A program made the translations under genes and the position numbers. Positions 37,184 to 48,754 of a DNA stretch of 64,000 nt are shown here, piece by piece. The notes beneath the pieces were generated by a model, which was given only the letters and a program-made list of their open reading frames with translations, did not search any database and was not told the DNA's origin. Source of the stretch: Chrysomallon squamiferum (taxonomy: Eukaryota > Mollusca > Gastropoda > Neomphalida > Peltospiridae); contig CM022673.1 in NCBI GenBank assembly GCA_012295275.1, positions 5,447,811 through 5,511,810 of the forward strand. Reading direction: 5' to 3'. How positions within the stretch are numbered: position 1 is the stretch's first letter; every line of letters starts with the position of its first letter.

Positions 37184-37630
37184 TCATACCCGACCACAAA
37201 TGCTTCCAACTTTGACCGAAAGATTATGCATCAAGAAATTGTTTCTAAGAACAACCGGAAGTCGTCTGTCACTGCAGTTCCCAACATGCCTCACAAACAC
37301 CGTTTCTCGAATATAGATCGGCAGGCAGTTGTAATGGCCGAACCAACACGTTCTATTCGGACACATCGATTCCATGATAAATCTTGGTATAACGTGATTT
37401 CCCAAGTCCACTAATCTTGGAATGCACTGGCAGAGCCAAGGCAGATCTATTAATGACGAATATGACTGCGGGTTGTTGTCGGCAATTTCCGGTTCGTCTC
37501 TTTTTCGAGATGGTTCGTCGGCAGTGAGCATTCGAAGTCGCTGGTTCGAAACATCGAGGCGGTATTCCTCCGGACATGTTGCCTCCAAAGGGCGAACAAT
37601 GATTTCGAAACTGTACACCGCGTGAAGATA
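37184..37630 (-). CDS. Trunk/PTTH-like cystine-knot prohormone, exon 2
   Basis: The exon starts after the acceptor TTTATTCCAG (AG at 37632-37631) and is open to TGA at 37184. It encodes 148 residues. Joined to exon 1 the precursor is 155 residues: signal peptide (MFLFLLLYLHAVYS), propeptide with one Cys, RKR cleavage site at 49-51, then a 104-residue mature part with seven Cys (74, 76, 97, 102, 109, 126, 152). LCQC, VDLGNHVIPRFI and CPNRTC recall the insect PTTH pattern: C-x-C, DLG..S-VPRFI, and a Cys next to an N-glycosylation site, also seven Cys in all. N-glycosylation sites are at N99, N125 and N143. Known relatives are secreted, disulfide-linked ligands of the Torso receptor kinase. The assignment is by eye; a different cystine-knot family is the main alternative. 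Confidence 0.7.
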   Translation of the reverse strand, partial: YLHAVYSFEIIVRPLEATCPEEYRLDVSNQRLRMLTADEPSRKRDEPEIADNNPQSYSSLIDLPWLCQCIPRLVDLGNHVIPRFIMESMCPNRTCWFGHYNCLPIYIRETVFVRHVGNCSDRRLPVVLRNNFLMHNLSVKVGSICGRV

Positions 37631-37639
37631 CTGGAATAA

Positions 37640-37722
37640 ATGAATGAATGAATGAATGAATGGATGGATGGATGGATGGATGGATGGATGGATGGATGAA
37701 TGGACGAATGGGTGAATAAATG
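37640..37722. repeat. GAAT/GGAT tetranucleotide tract
   Basis: Tetranucleotide repeats in the hormone gene's intron, directly upstream (minus strand) of the exon 2 polypyrimidine tract. Confidence 0.9.
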
Positions 37723-38678
37723 GACAAATAATTATACGAATGAAAGAACCGACAAATTGAGGAAAGAAAAACTAATGAATGAATAAATCATCATTGGACG
37801 AACTCGTAACTGAAAACATAATGAATGCATGGACCTTTGGATGAAATATAAAAAAATAAATTAAAAATATAAAAAAAATAGCCGAAAGCATAAACAAACA
37901 AATAGTTGGGAGAATTAATGAATCTCTGAATGAATAAAGAAAACAAACAAACCAAAAACCAACAAAAAAGGACGGATGAATGAATGAATCGTGAATAAAT
38001 ATTACCCAGTAATTTAATATTAATATATGAATCGTGTTCACAAAATTTCATAAAGGAAAACCGGTTTTACCTCATCTTAAAATTAATTAAAGGCACATAT
38101 GCAGATGTCGATTCTCTGAAAAGATTTCATCATAAGAAGTCTTGCATTGTAAGTAAGACGCATATAACACGTTTTTAGGTACCAAAACAACATCTTTTAA
38201 TAGAAAATCTGATTGAAAATTCAGAGAATATATAAAGAGTATGAACTAGATGTATCACTGTACAATAATTTTTTGATAAGCGAGTTTAGGAACGTTAAAT
38301 CACAAAACTGGAAACTGGATGTAAAATCATTCTATATTTTATCGTATTATATTACATTACATTAAATTCTATCGTATTACACTGAATGACATTACGTTAT
38401 ATTACATAATACATCAAGTCGCGTTACAGTTATATTATATTTATTTATTAAATCAAATTATAATGCATTATATTATATTACATTACATTATATGCAGTCA
38501 TATTATATTATTTTATATTATTTTATATAATTTTATATTATATTATATTATATAGAGAGAGAAGAAGTGAGAGTCTGAGGTGGACAGAGAGGTGATATAG
38601 ATAGCTTAAAAAAGTAAATGAAAATTAATTTTAAAATTAATATTAAAATTAAAATATTCGCTGAATGAAAAGACTTAC

Positions 38679-38699
38679 TAGTAAAAGGAACAGGAACAT
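38679..38699 (-). CDS. Trunk/PTTH-like prohormone, exon 1 (start of signal peptide)
   Basis: On the minus strand GGCCATG is followed by codons for FLFLLL and then CTA|GTAAGT, a consensus donor. The seven codons end in phase 0, exactly what exon 2 needs (TAT as its first codon). The join MFLFLLL-YLHAVYS gives a typical signal peptide with Val/Ser at -3/-1. The intron is 1048 bp. It is inferred from phase and signal-peptide logic, not from a transcript. Confidence 0.6.
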
Positions 38700-39021
38700 G
38701 GCCGCTCTAAACTCCTAAATGTAACGACACTGAAACATTCCGAAGAAATAATTTTATAATTATATCATCTAGAAAAAATATATTTTACATCAGCTAAATA
38801 TAATGACAAAATAACTAAATTAAATATGTTTAAAAAACCCCACCCAAAACATATGGCAGTACCGTAATTCTTATGATAATTTTTTTTTTTTTAAACTGGA
38901 CCTAAACACAGTTGATAAAATAAATTTTATTTTATTTTATTTGTTTCTTCCAGATATTATTATAATTATTATTATATTTATTATTAGTAGTATTGTTATT
39001 ATTATTATTATTACTATTACT

Positions 39022-39052
<31 letters not shown>

Positions 39053-39801
39053 TTATTATTATTTTATTGAAGTATTTATTTATTTATTTATTAGTTATTT
39101 CCTTTGCTTGGTCATCAAGGGTTGTTTTTTATTTTTTATTATTTATTTTTTTTATTAACTGTTTTAATTTTTACTTGACCAATTTGTTTATATCTAACTT
39201 TTCTTTCACTTCACCTGTATCATTTTCTTTTTTCTTTTTCTTTTTTGTTTATTTATTTATTTATTTATTTATTTTTATTTATTTTTATTTTTATTTATTT
39301 ATTTATTTATTTATTATTCATTTATTTTATTATTTATTTATATTTATTTAATTTTTATTTATTGTTTAATTATTTTTATTTATTTATTTATTTATTTATT
39401 TATTTTTTATTATTTATTTATTTATATACTTATTTTTGTTCTTTTCTTTAATATGCTTTTACGGTTATTTTTCTTTATTTCGTTCTCTTTTCTTCTTTTT
39501 TTTCCAATTATTTTCACCTGTGATATTTATTACATTGTTTACGGTAGTTTTACAAAACAGGCCGGCGTCGTTTAAACATTAACACTTCAGACTATAATCT
39601 GAGTTAGTAATTGTGTCTCATGAGATTACTTTTTTTGCAAGAAAACCAGTTGAACTGTGTGCATTAGACGATGAAAGAAAAAAAAAAGACTAAGAAAAAA
39701 ATAGAAAAAAAAGCTAAAAAAAAAACGAAACTGTTATTTATACACTTACATCGTGACTTGTACATGTATTAATAGCTTTAGAAATCATACAAGCATACTT
39801 A

Positions 39802-39874
<73 letters not shown>

Positions 39875-39875
<1 letters not shown>

Positions 39876-40005
39876 ATATAAGTATCTCTATATATTATAA
39901 AGAAGGAAAAAGAGAGATACTAAAATTAAAATAAATAAATAAAGTAAAGAATATAATACAATTTAACATAGAATATCCCATACTTCTGTATCGCTGCATT
40001 CAAAC
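39875..40005 (-). repeat. Inverted copy of the intron-1 repeat at 6360-6510
   Basis: The reverse complement matches 6360-6510 and 53628-53776 along nearly its full length, from TAATATAAGTATCTCTAT to GCTGCATTCAAA. A central AT segment is shorter. Confidence 0.75.
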
Positions 40006-40027
40006 TCACACACACACACACTCACAG

Positions 40028-40077
<50 letters not shown>

Positions 40078-40687
40078 GAAAGTTCGATGTATTTTATAGA
40101 ATTATATTATTTACAGAGTGATATAGGGAGATTATCAGCACCATCAAAATAAATTCTACTATTATATCAGTAATATTTATACTGGTTCTGCAGCATTTTA
40201 TTTATTTGTATATGTATTTATTTGCTTATTTGTTTACTTATTGTTCGTCTCACTGACATCCTGACATCCATCCTTTGTTATTATTAGTACTTTTTAATTT
40301 ATCATTATAATTCAAACCAACAAGTGAACGAAACAGAAAAAAACCCACACAGACATTTTAACTGAGCATGGACGGACATAAATATTCATTTTTCAAAATG
40401 AATCCATGAACAACCTTTTATATTCTTCGTAAGAAACGAATTATGTAACTTCAATTTAGTCTTGAATTTAGTCTACCCCACAAACTGCTCCGGGGTATCG
40501 TGTTAGCGGCGATTTTCTGAATGTGTATACAGTAAACATGAATCCTCAGGCTTAACTGAAACTTTAGACTTCACAATGGGGTCAGTCTCCGAGATCAGCC
40601 CAGCCTGACTGGCTATCCCAGACAACATGTTCGATTAAATTCATTTTATTTTATTTTATTTAACTCTGTTTGTTGTTGTTGTTGTTG

Positions 40688-40743
<56 letters not shown>

Positions 40744-41107
40744 TATTTTATTTTTTATTTTATTTTATTTTTTTTAAATTTTTAAATTTTTTAAATTGTT
40801 CTTAACGGCACATCTGTTCCGCGTGTATCTTTGAAACTGAATAGCTGTTTATTGATCAAGAAAGAATTAACATCAGTTGTTTGTTCTATGTCAATAAAAT
40901 GCAAACAGCTTTTAATTTTTGATGAAGTGAACAACATAAATCTGTATTTTTACAGAGTAAATAGCAAGAACAAAAAATTGTAAAGGTTGACTTCACCGAG
41001 TAAGAAGCGCCTGAAACAAACAAAGCGATAATGTACTTCCCTGTCTAACTCCAGACTATGATTATCTGTTTCAGTTGTTTGTACTTCTTCGTCTTCGTCT
41101 TCTTCAG

Positions 41108-41109
<2 letters not shown>

Positions 41110-41186
<77 letters not shown>

Positions 41187-41253
41187 ATTATTATTATTAT
41201 TATTGCTGTTGTTGTTCTTGTTGTTATTATTATTATTATTATTGTTGTTGTTG

Positions 41254-41285
<32 letters not shown>

Positions 41286-41320
41286 GTTGTTGTTGTTGTT
41301 GTTGTTGTTGTTATCTTGTT
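41110..41320. repeat. (GTT)n/(ATT)n alternating tract
   Basis: Blocks of GTT and ATT alternate; all long open frames here (poly-Leu, Ile, Val, Cys) are artefacts. Confidence 0.97.
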
Positions 41321-42028
41321 ACTACCACTACTACGTTTCATGTTGTCATTTATAAAGTAATACCCGTTATTGTCTCTACTCCTTCTATATATATAAAAAA
41401 AAAGATATAATGGAATGTCCAACACTGGCATTCTGCGGCTCGATCTATTCATTCTAGAGAAAACCCTGGCCAAAAAAAAAAAAACCAACAACAACAACCT
41501 CAAAACAAACAAAACAACTCTCGTTCTGCATAATCTTCTGAACTTTATTCAAGAAGGTCTCTCAGTTTAGCAGCCGGGCAAATGTCTAAGTGAAAGCTTT
41601 GTAAGAAAGACGTGAGAGTGTTGAGGTTTGGACGCTTATATTTGTTCAGCTATCTCAAACATCGGCTTTCAAAACTGAGATTTGTAAAGCAAAGTGGAGG
41701 CAATTGAGGGATTATAATAAACTTTTATTTATGTCTTCTTTTATTCCGAATCGTATATGTGAAAATGTTTGTTATTCTGAGGTTGAAAATATCCAGAGTT
41801 TTAGCAACGTTCCTATAGAAATTCAAATTACGTTATCGTTTATGCTGTCGCTGTGTGTGATTGTGCGTATGTACTTTATATATGTGTGTATGGTGTATAT
41901 GTGTATGTTATTATTTATATTATATGTATGTGTTTGTCTCTGTGTGTGTTTTATATATATATATATACACACACTCAAACACACACATATATATATTTAT
42001 GTATGTGTTTTTTTTTTTTTTTTTTTTT

Positions 42029-42150
42029 GCATGTATGTATGCATGTATGTACGTATGTATGTATGTATGTATGTATGTATGTATGTATGTATGTATGTAT
42101 GTATGTATGTATGTATGTATGTATGTATGTGTGCATATATGTATGTATAT
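42029..42150. repeat. (GTAT)n microsatellite
   Basis: About 120 bases of GTAT units after a T run. Confidence 0.97.
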
Positions 42151-42354
42151 ATGCAAATCAAAACTACGAATAAGACAGATGAGCCTCGACTCATACTGAC
42201 AGATAGCTGAAAGTAATCAGTGATTCTCCTGTAACAGAACTAAGTGTCATCAATGTATTATTTTATAGACACATCAGCGCTGTGTGTGCGATGAAGCTGG
42301 GACCGCAGTTTTATTCACAGTTGCTACGGAAACAGTTAAAACACGTACGCGTTT

Positions 42355-42632
42355 TTCTTTACATCTGAGTGAACAGGTCAAAGATGGGTGTGGCTTAAAA
42401 CTACTGTCCTTCTCGGTTAACGCCAAAACGAGATACAAAAAAAATAAAATAAAAAATAAAAAATTAAAAACATTATTTTGTCTTCGATCCAGTTTAAACA
42501 CTACGAATTAACTAATTGGGTCAGTTATGGAGTATGTATATATGTATGTATGTATGTATGTATAATAATAATTATAACAAAAACAACAATAATTACCTTG
42601 ATGATGATAATGATAAAATAATAAACTGTAAC
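42355..42632 (-). repeat. Inverted copy of the intron-1 repeat at 12410-12745
   Basis: GAGTGAACAGGTCAAAGATG, GTGTGGCTTAAAACT and TCGATCCAGTTTAAACACTA match the reverse complement of copies B and C. It lacks a short segment between CTTCTCG and GCCAAAACG and has other tracts where B has ATT. Confidence 0.75.
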
Positions 42633-42861
42633 AACAACTATAATAATAATCGTCATAATAATAGTAGTAATAATAATAATAATAGTAATAATAATATATG
42701 TTATGTGTGTGTGCGTAATGTATTTAATACATGTGTATTGGTATATCTTTGTCCATTTCGATTGTCTGTACCCGGAAATCTTTTCAAAAATAATTTCATA
42801 AACCGATAGTCATTGACTTGAATTCAAAGATCCGGTCTGTTGATTTAGCGTTTTTATTTTT

Positions 42862-42894
<33 letters not shown>

Positions 42895-43027
42895 TGTGTA
42901 TGTACGTGTCTACGTGCACGTGTGTGTTTTATTGTCGTGATTCACCCGTCTTATCGTTCTCTATACAGAAAAGTAATAAATATTTATGGCATTAAACGTC
43001 TTTCCACACTTTTTCAACTTTTACTAT

Positions 43028-43074
<47 letters not shown>

Positions 43075-44003
43075 GTAGTCAGTCATGCGTCTTTTGTGTA
43101 GCCATAAAAATATTATCAATGGTTCAGCGCCCATAGGTAATAGCACCGCTAAGCATCATTCTACTATAATGAAAGAAATTGAGCTAAAAAGTTTGAAATA
43201 ACTGATTTAATCAGGCAAAAATGTGAAAGGCCTCTACGGAGATTTTGTTTTGTCATAGCGCGAGCAACACAGTATGACCGATGACTCCCCTTTTAAATAC
43301 TTGGGTTCAATAACATCTAGGGTTATCATATTTTCATCAACCAAAGACAGTACAGAAGGAATCTATATTCACTATGACGGGTCCCAAACCTATCTACACG
43401 TTTTTATTTATTCCTCCTTCCAAGTCAAGTTGAAAAAAAGCTAAAACATACCCTTGTTCAAGAACGATCTCGTGACCCCCAGAAAAAAGGCTTGCGACCC
43501 CCAGTCTATGAAAATATTTAATGCGGTCAAGAATAATTTTAAATATTTTATGCGTAGTAAATAAAGATATTGTATTTAACTAAAGTCCATAGTTGTTATT
43601 AAAAGGTTTTTCTTCCTTTTGTAAATTTTATTTATTATTATTATTTTTTAACATATTTGTTTTTGAAGTATTTTTGACCGTACGAGTTTGTTTTGTTTCT
43701 GTAAAAAAAAAAAAAAAAAAAATTTTTTTTATGCATTTGTTGTTATTGTTGTTGTTTGTTTTGTTTTTTGTTTTTTTTATTTACTTATATAATATTTATT
43801 TATTTATTTTTATTTATTTATTTGTATAATATTTATTTATTTTTTTATTTATTTATTTACTTATATGCTTATTTATTTTTATTTATTTATTATTATTATT
43901 ATGTTTGTTTGTTTCTGTTGTTGGTTGGTGGGCTGGCTGTTTTATTTTTGCTTGGGTTTTTGGTAGCTGATCTTTTTCTGTTTTGTTGAATATTTATTTT
44001 ATT

Positions 44004-44061
<58 letters not shown>

Positions 44062-44502
44062 GGTGGGGCCCTTATGCTCAACTTTTCACTTTGGTTAATA
44101 TCAAATATTGTAATGTTTTTTCTTTTCTTTAATTTACTTAAAAAAAAATACTTCCTCATGGTTTTCATAGACAAATTAAGATAGTTTATGACTTTCTGAT
44201 TGGAAATTTTACTAGAATCAAAAACACATTTTTCTCTCTCAAAAACTCATAAACAGATCTAAATTTACACAGAATGCATTTTCACACTGTCACAAACTTC
44301 TGATAGCATTATTTGTTTTTTTTCTGACCGTCACTGATTCACTTCCAATGTATTGTTTGTCGGTGAAAGACTTCTTAACTCCAATTACAGGGTTCAAGAA
44401 ATTCGAACAAAAGCACCCAAGTTACTGAGTTTCACTGTAAAAACCCAAACGTCTTTTTAATGTTCCTTCCTCCTCTTTTCTTTGCTTTTATAAAAAAAAA
44501 AT

Positions 44503-44504
<2 letters not shown>

Positions 44505-44581
<77 letters not shown>
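44505..44581. repeat. (GA)n microsatellite
   Basis: Pure GA run. Confidence 0.97.
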
Positions 44582-44584
<3 letters not shown>

Positions 44585-46196
44585 ACAATAAACAAACAAA
44601 ATAATGAAAAACCGAGAGACAAAGTGTAGTCTGAATACAGTCTGTTACAATTCAGAGAGAGTTTATTGTTGTTATTTTATGATACTGTTCATTTTTATTT
44701 GATTTCGTGGTTTTTTTTCATAGGATGTTTTGTTTGTTGTTTGTTTTTTTTTTTTTTTTTTTTTTTTATATATATATTCATATTTTTAGTTTGTTTATTC
44801 TTTTTTTACTTCTTTTTTTTCTATTAAACTAATGTGTAAATGAATGTGTGTAAATATCTGTTTATGTATGCAAGTGTTATGTATGTATGAGAATGTACGT
44901 CTGTATATGTATAGGTTTCTGCTTTTTATTACTTTGGTGCATATATCCTATACCTATTAGCTATGTACTGTTGTCACGGAATATAGATGTGTATAGGCAG
45001 CTATCTGGATAGATAATCAGATAGACAGACACACAGTCAGGCAGAAAGATAGACTCGTAACCAGATAGACAAAAAGACAGATAAAATTATTATATCATTT
45101 ACAGTTTGTTTCGACTGCGGCCATTTTGAAAATCCAACAGAAGCAAATATCACCATTGGATTTCATATTAATTTATAAATTTTTCAAAAATGTACTAGCC
45201 TCTCCATACATTTTGAATAAACGTTTTTATTTTACATACTGATACCGAATCTGATTAAATACGGGATGTTTTGGGTTTTTAAAAATCATATAAAATAAAT
45301 TAATTAATTAATAAATAAGTAAATGGAGTTTTATAGCTATATGTAGATTCTTAGCTAGGGTGTTCAGTAGTAATAGAAGAAAAAAATAGCAAACCCAGAT
45401 AGTATAAAATATAAATATTTATTAACATACAGTTACTTAAAAACAAGAATATTATTCAAAGCAAAACAGAAACGTATTTACCACGACATGTTATGTCCTG
45501 CGAATTACATACAAATACATATATTAAAAGCAGTAAAGGTAAAAGAAAAATATAAGATTGAACGAAAATTAAGAAAAACATTATTTTTAAATAATTAAAT
45601 AAAATGAAAGCTTTAAAAATAATAGTAATACTTTTAAAAGTTTATAAAACTAAAACTGAAGTAAAATTAAAAAATAATATAAAACTTAAAAATCGATTCA
45701 GTAAAATAATAAATATAATTAAAATAGAATAAAAAAAAGGCAAAATAAAGACAAAGTATATAGATACTATGTATTTCGTTAATATAATATATCTAATTTT
45801 TACTTGCTTCCTCTTTCTTAATGTATATTTTTTTTAAAAATCGAAGTAATATGAAAAGAAGATGATTAAAATAATATAATGATACACGTGACAGAAAGAA
45901 AAAGCAAATAGTAAAGACTAGAAACAAAACAATGACAATAACAATAATTAAACTAAAATACTTAAACTGGTTTTACCAGAAACCTTATTTCTCCTTACCT
46001 TGGGTCTCGGCTATGTTATTTATTTATTTACTGAATTTTATTTTATTTTATTTTATTATTATTTTTATTTTATTATTATTTTTTTTTTATATACTGAATT
46101 TTATTTTATTTTATTTTATTTTATTATTTTTATTTTATTTTTTTTTTATCTCATGTTTATTTATTTATTTATTTATTTATTTTATTTTATTTTATT

Positions 46197-46227
<31 letters not shown>

Positions 46228-46329
46228 TTTTTTTTTTATTTACAAAGAATTCTCATTTATCTGGTTTATTGTCCTATGTGGAACTGAAAAACGTTTAATT
46301 TATTTGCAGAAACCGTTTCGTCAGGTTAT

Positions 46330-46620
46330 ATATGTGTGTGTGTGTGTGTGTGTTCCTGTATGTTCGTCTCTAGGTCTCTCTATACAGGTGTGTGTATATA
46401 TGTGTATGTATACGTGTGTGTATGTATGTGTGCGCGTGTGCGGGATGGGGTGTATGAGTGTTTGTGTGTCTGTCTAAGTGTGTGTGTTTGTGTGCGTGCG
46501 TGCGTGTGTGGGGCTAGGTGGGGGTGTACGTGTGTTTGTGTATGTTTGTTTCTGTCTGCATGTGTGTGTTTGTATGTGTGTGTTTTGTGTATGGGTGTGG
46601 GTGTATGTGCATTTGGGATG

Positions 46621-46665
<45 letters not shown>
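46330..46665. repeat. Degenerate GT-rich tract
   Basis: GT repeats with many interruptions, ending in about 40 bases of pure GT; the Val/Cys-rich frames are artefacts. Confidence 0.95.
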
Positions 46666-46668
<3 letters not shown>

Positions 46669-46789
46669 TTTTACCTAGATATATTTTATATTGTATAAGA
46701 TGTTAATACGTAAATTCATGTATAAATATACATTTTTTTTTTTTTTTTTATAAATTTAAAAAAAAAACTGAATACAAAGTGTATCTCCA

Positions 46790-48217
46790 CGAACGCATTT
46801 CTGTACGAAGTTACACTCAGACTGAAGTTCACAGATACGAAATTCTGAATGACCCTACTGTTTGTCTACCACCGTCTTAAACACATTTCGTTTTCTCTCT
46901 GTCTCAGGCGAAAAAGCCAAATACCGGACTAAATTTAACCAGGCTATTTTCACATTGTCACGAAATTCGCGAAACCAGTTTGATATCTTCAGCGATTCAG
47001 TTATAGTCGTTTGTGTTTCCATCTAAGATTCTTATTCAAATAGGAAATGCAAACGCCCAGTCTGAAGCCAGACACTGTTTTAATTTTGTTGTTTTTATTC
47101 GAACATATTTGAAGCATGACGACTTCTTAGGATATTTTTTATAGTTGTGGAAAATGTGTGAAATTTAGGATTTTTCTGATCGTCATAGATCATTTATATT
47201 TTTATTTATTTATTTGATTATTGATTTATTTATTTATTTATTTATTTGATTATTGATGTATTATTTATTTATTTGTCTTTTTTATTATTTATTAACTTTT
47301 TCATTTATCTATCTATCTATCTGTCTGTCTCTCTGTTTGTTTGTTTATTTATTATTTATTTATTTATATATTTATTCATTCATTTATCTGCTTGTTTCTT
47401 TCTTTATTTATTTTATAATTATTTTGCATAAGTTGATACTTTTAATACGAAATAAAAGTATATTAGATATATGTAAAAAGCTTAACATAAAAGTTATAAA
47501 ATTGTACACCACATTTTTAATGTTAAAGAGTATTTCCACCATCTTCTTAATTTTGAATACAACTATTAAAAAAAATAACAATTTTAAATATTTTATGCGT
47601 AGTAAATAAAGATACTACATTTAACTAAAGTCCAAATAAAATTTTAAAAAATATAAATAAATAAATAAAAGAAGAAGAAAAAGATGCATTATAAAAAGCA
47701 CATTTAAATTAAACAACCAAGCGAAACTAGGAATCAAATTATCACAATCTCGTGAGTGTAATTATCAAAGCTAGCTACATGACAAAGTGGTTAATTCCTA
47801 GGTAATTCAGCTCAGCTCAATAAAATGTTAAATCAGTAATACATTACTTAAAATTCTAAACTACTCAGATATCCATTTCAATGACACAAGTAAATTCATT
47901 AAAAAAAAAGATACATTTAAAAAAAAAAAATCTGACTATATGACAGCTAACCAAAACCACTGCTGCAAAAAGATCTATTTATATTTCTGATAAAAACTGA
48001 TTTCAATCACAATTAAGAGCTGACAACACGAACGTAAGACGCAGACAGGTAATGACATGTAAAACACAGTGATAGATCGTCTGCATGATCGTATCTCAAA
48101 CACAAAACCCTGAAAGCACCGTTTGCAATATTTACAGAAACGACATTGACGAATGTAGTGTTCATCACAGACAGGATCACAGGCAGTTACCGAAAATTCA
48201 TCATAAGTTGTAAAAAC

Positions 48218-48248
<31 letters not shown>

Positions 48249-48754
48249 GTATTAAATTATAAATCTGGTATAAAACATGGCCCAAGTAACACTTCAATAT
48301 TTAGGGCCGTAAAATGTAGGTGTGCAACTGACTACTACTCCTGCTGCAACAACAGCAGCTGTTACACGGATGTGTTACAAATGTTTATACATTCTCTTGT
48401 GACATGTCGGTATCACTGGGTTTTCAAACATTGTCGTATACAAGTAAACACATACGTTTAAAATGAACTGTATAAAATGTCAGGGCAGATCGAGTTAGAT
48501 ATAACTCTACAAGTATCGTAATTTGCAGAGAGACCACACACACACACACACACACACATCCATACAAACACATACATATACACATTAAATTCGTTAAGGG
48601 CGCTATTATATCTGCTGGATAAAGAAGTAGAAATTTCTTAAGCAAGAATATTTTTAATGCTCACACACACACAAACACAAACACACAAGCTTCAGATAAT
48701 ATATGTACTATTATAATCTAGATAACATAGTGCCAAAAAAAAAAAAAAATAGTC
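46790..48754. other. Diverged 3' flank of copy C, no gene seen
   Basis: It contains ATTT tracts (47196-47420), a 65-bp phrase at 47580-47640 also found at 43545-43590, a segment (about 48020-48200) recognisably related to 1290-1460 of unit A, an AAT tract and a CA tract (48537-48559). Similarity to the other 3' flanks is far lower than that of the coding exons. Confidence 0.55.

Larger units (their letters stand above)
38700..46769. other. Intergenic region, repeats only
   Basis: No protein gene is supported. It holds ATT/ATTT tracts (38340-38560, 38950-39070, 39245-39430), CT (39806-39874), CA (40013-40073), GTT/ATT (40670-40745, 41110-41320), GTAT (42029-42128), CA (43031-43072), ATTT (43790-44065), GA (44505-44581), ATTT (46018-46230) and GT (46330-46663). 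Two inverted copies of glycosyltransferase intron sequence also lie here. At 43440-43505 two GTGACCCCCAG/GCGACCCCCAG phrases look like a hAT-type element end, at low confidence. Confidence 0.55.

Noticed and set aside
37353..37727. Alternative minus-strand frame over the hormone exon
   Set aside because: It begins in the tetranucleotide repeat (HPSIHPS runs) and lacks the conserved cysteine pattern; the other frame has the acceptor, signal peptide and family motifs.
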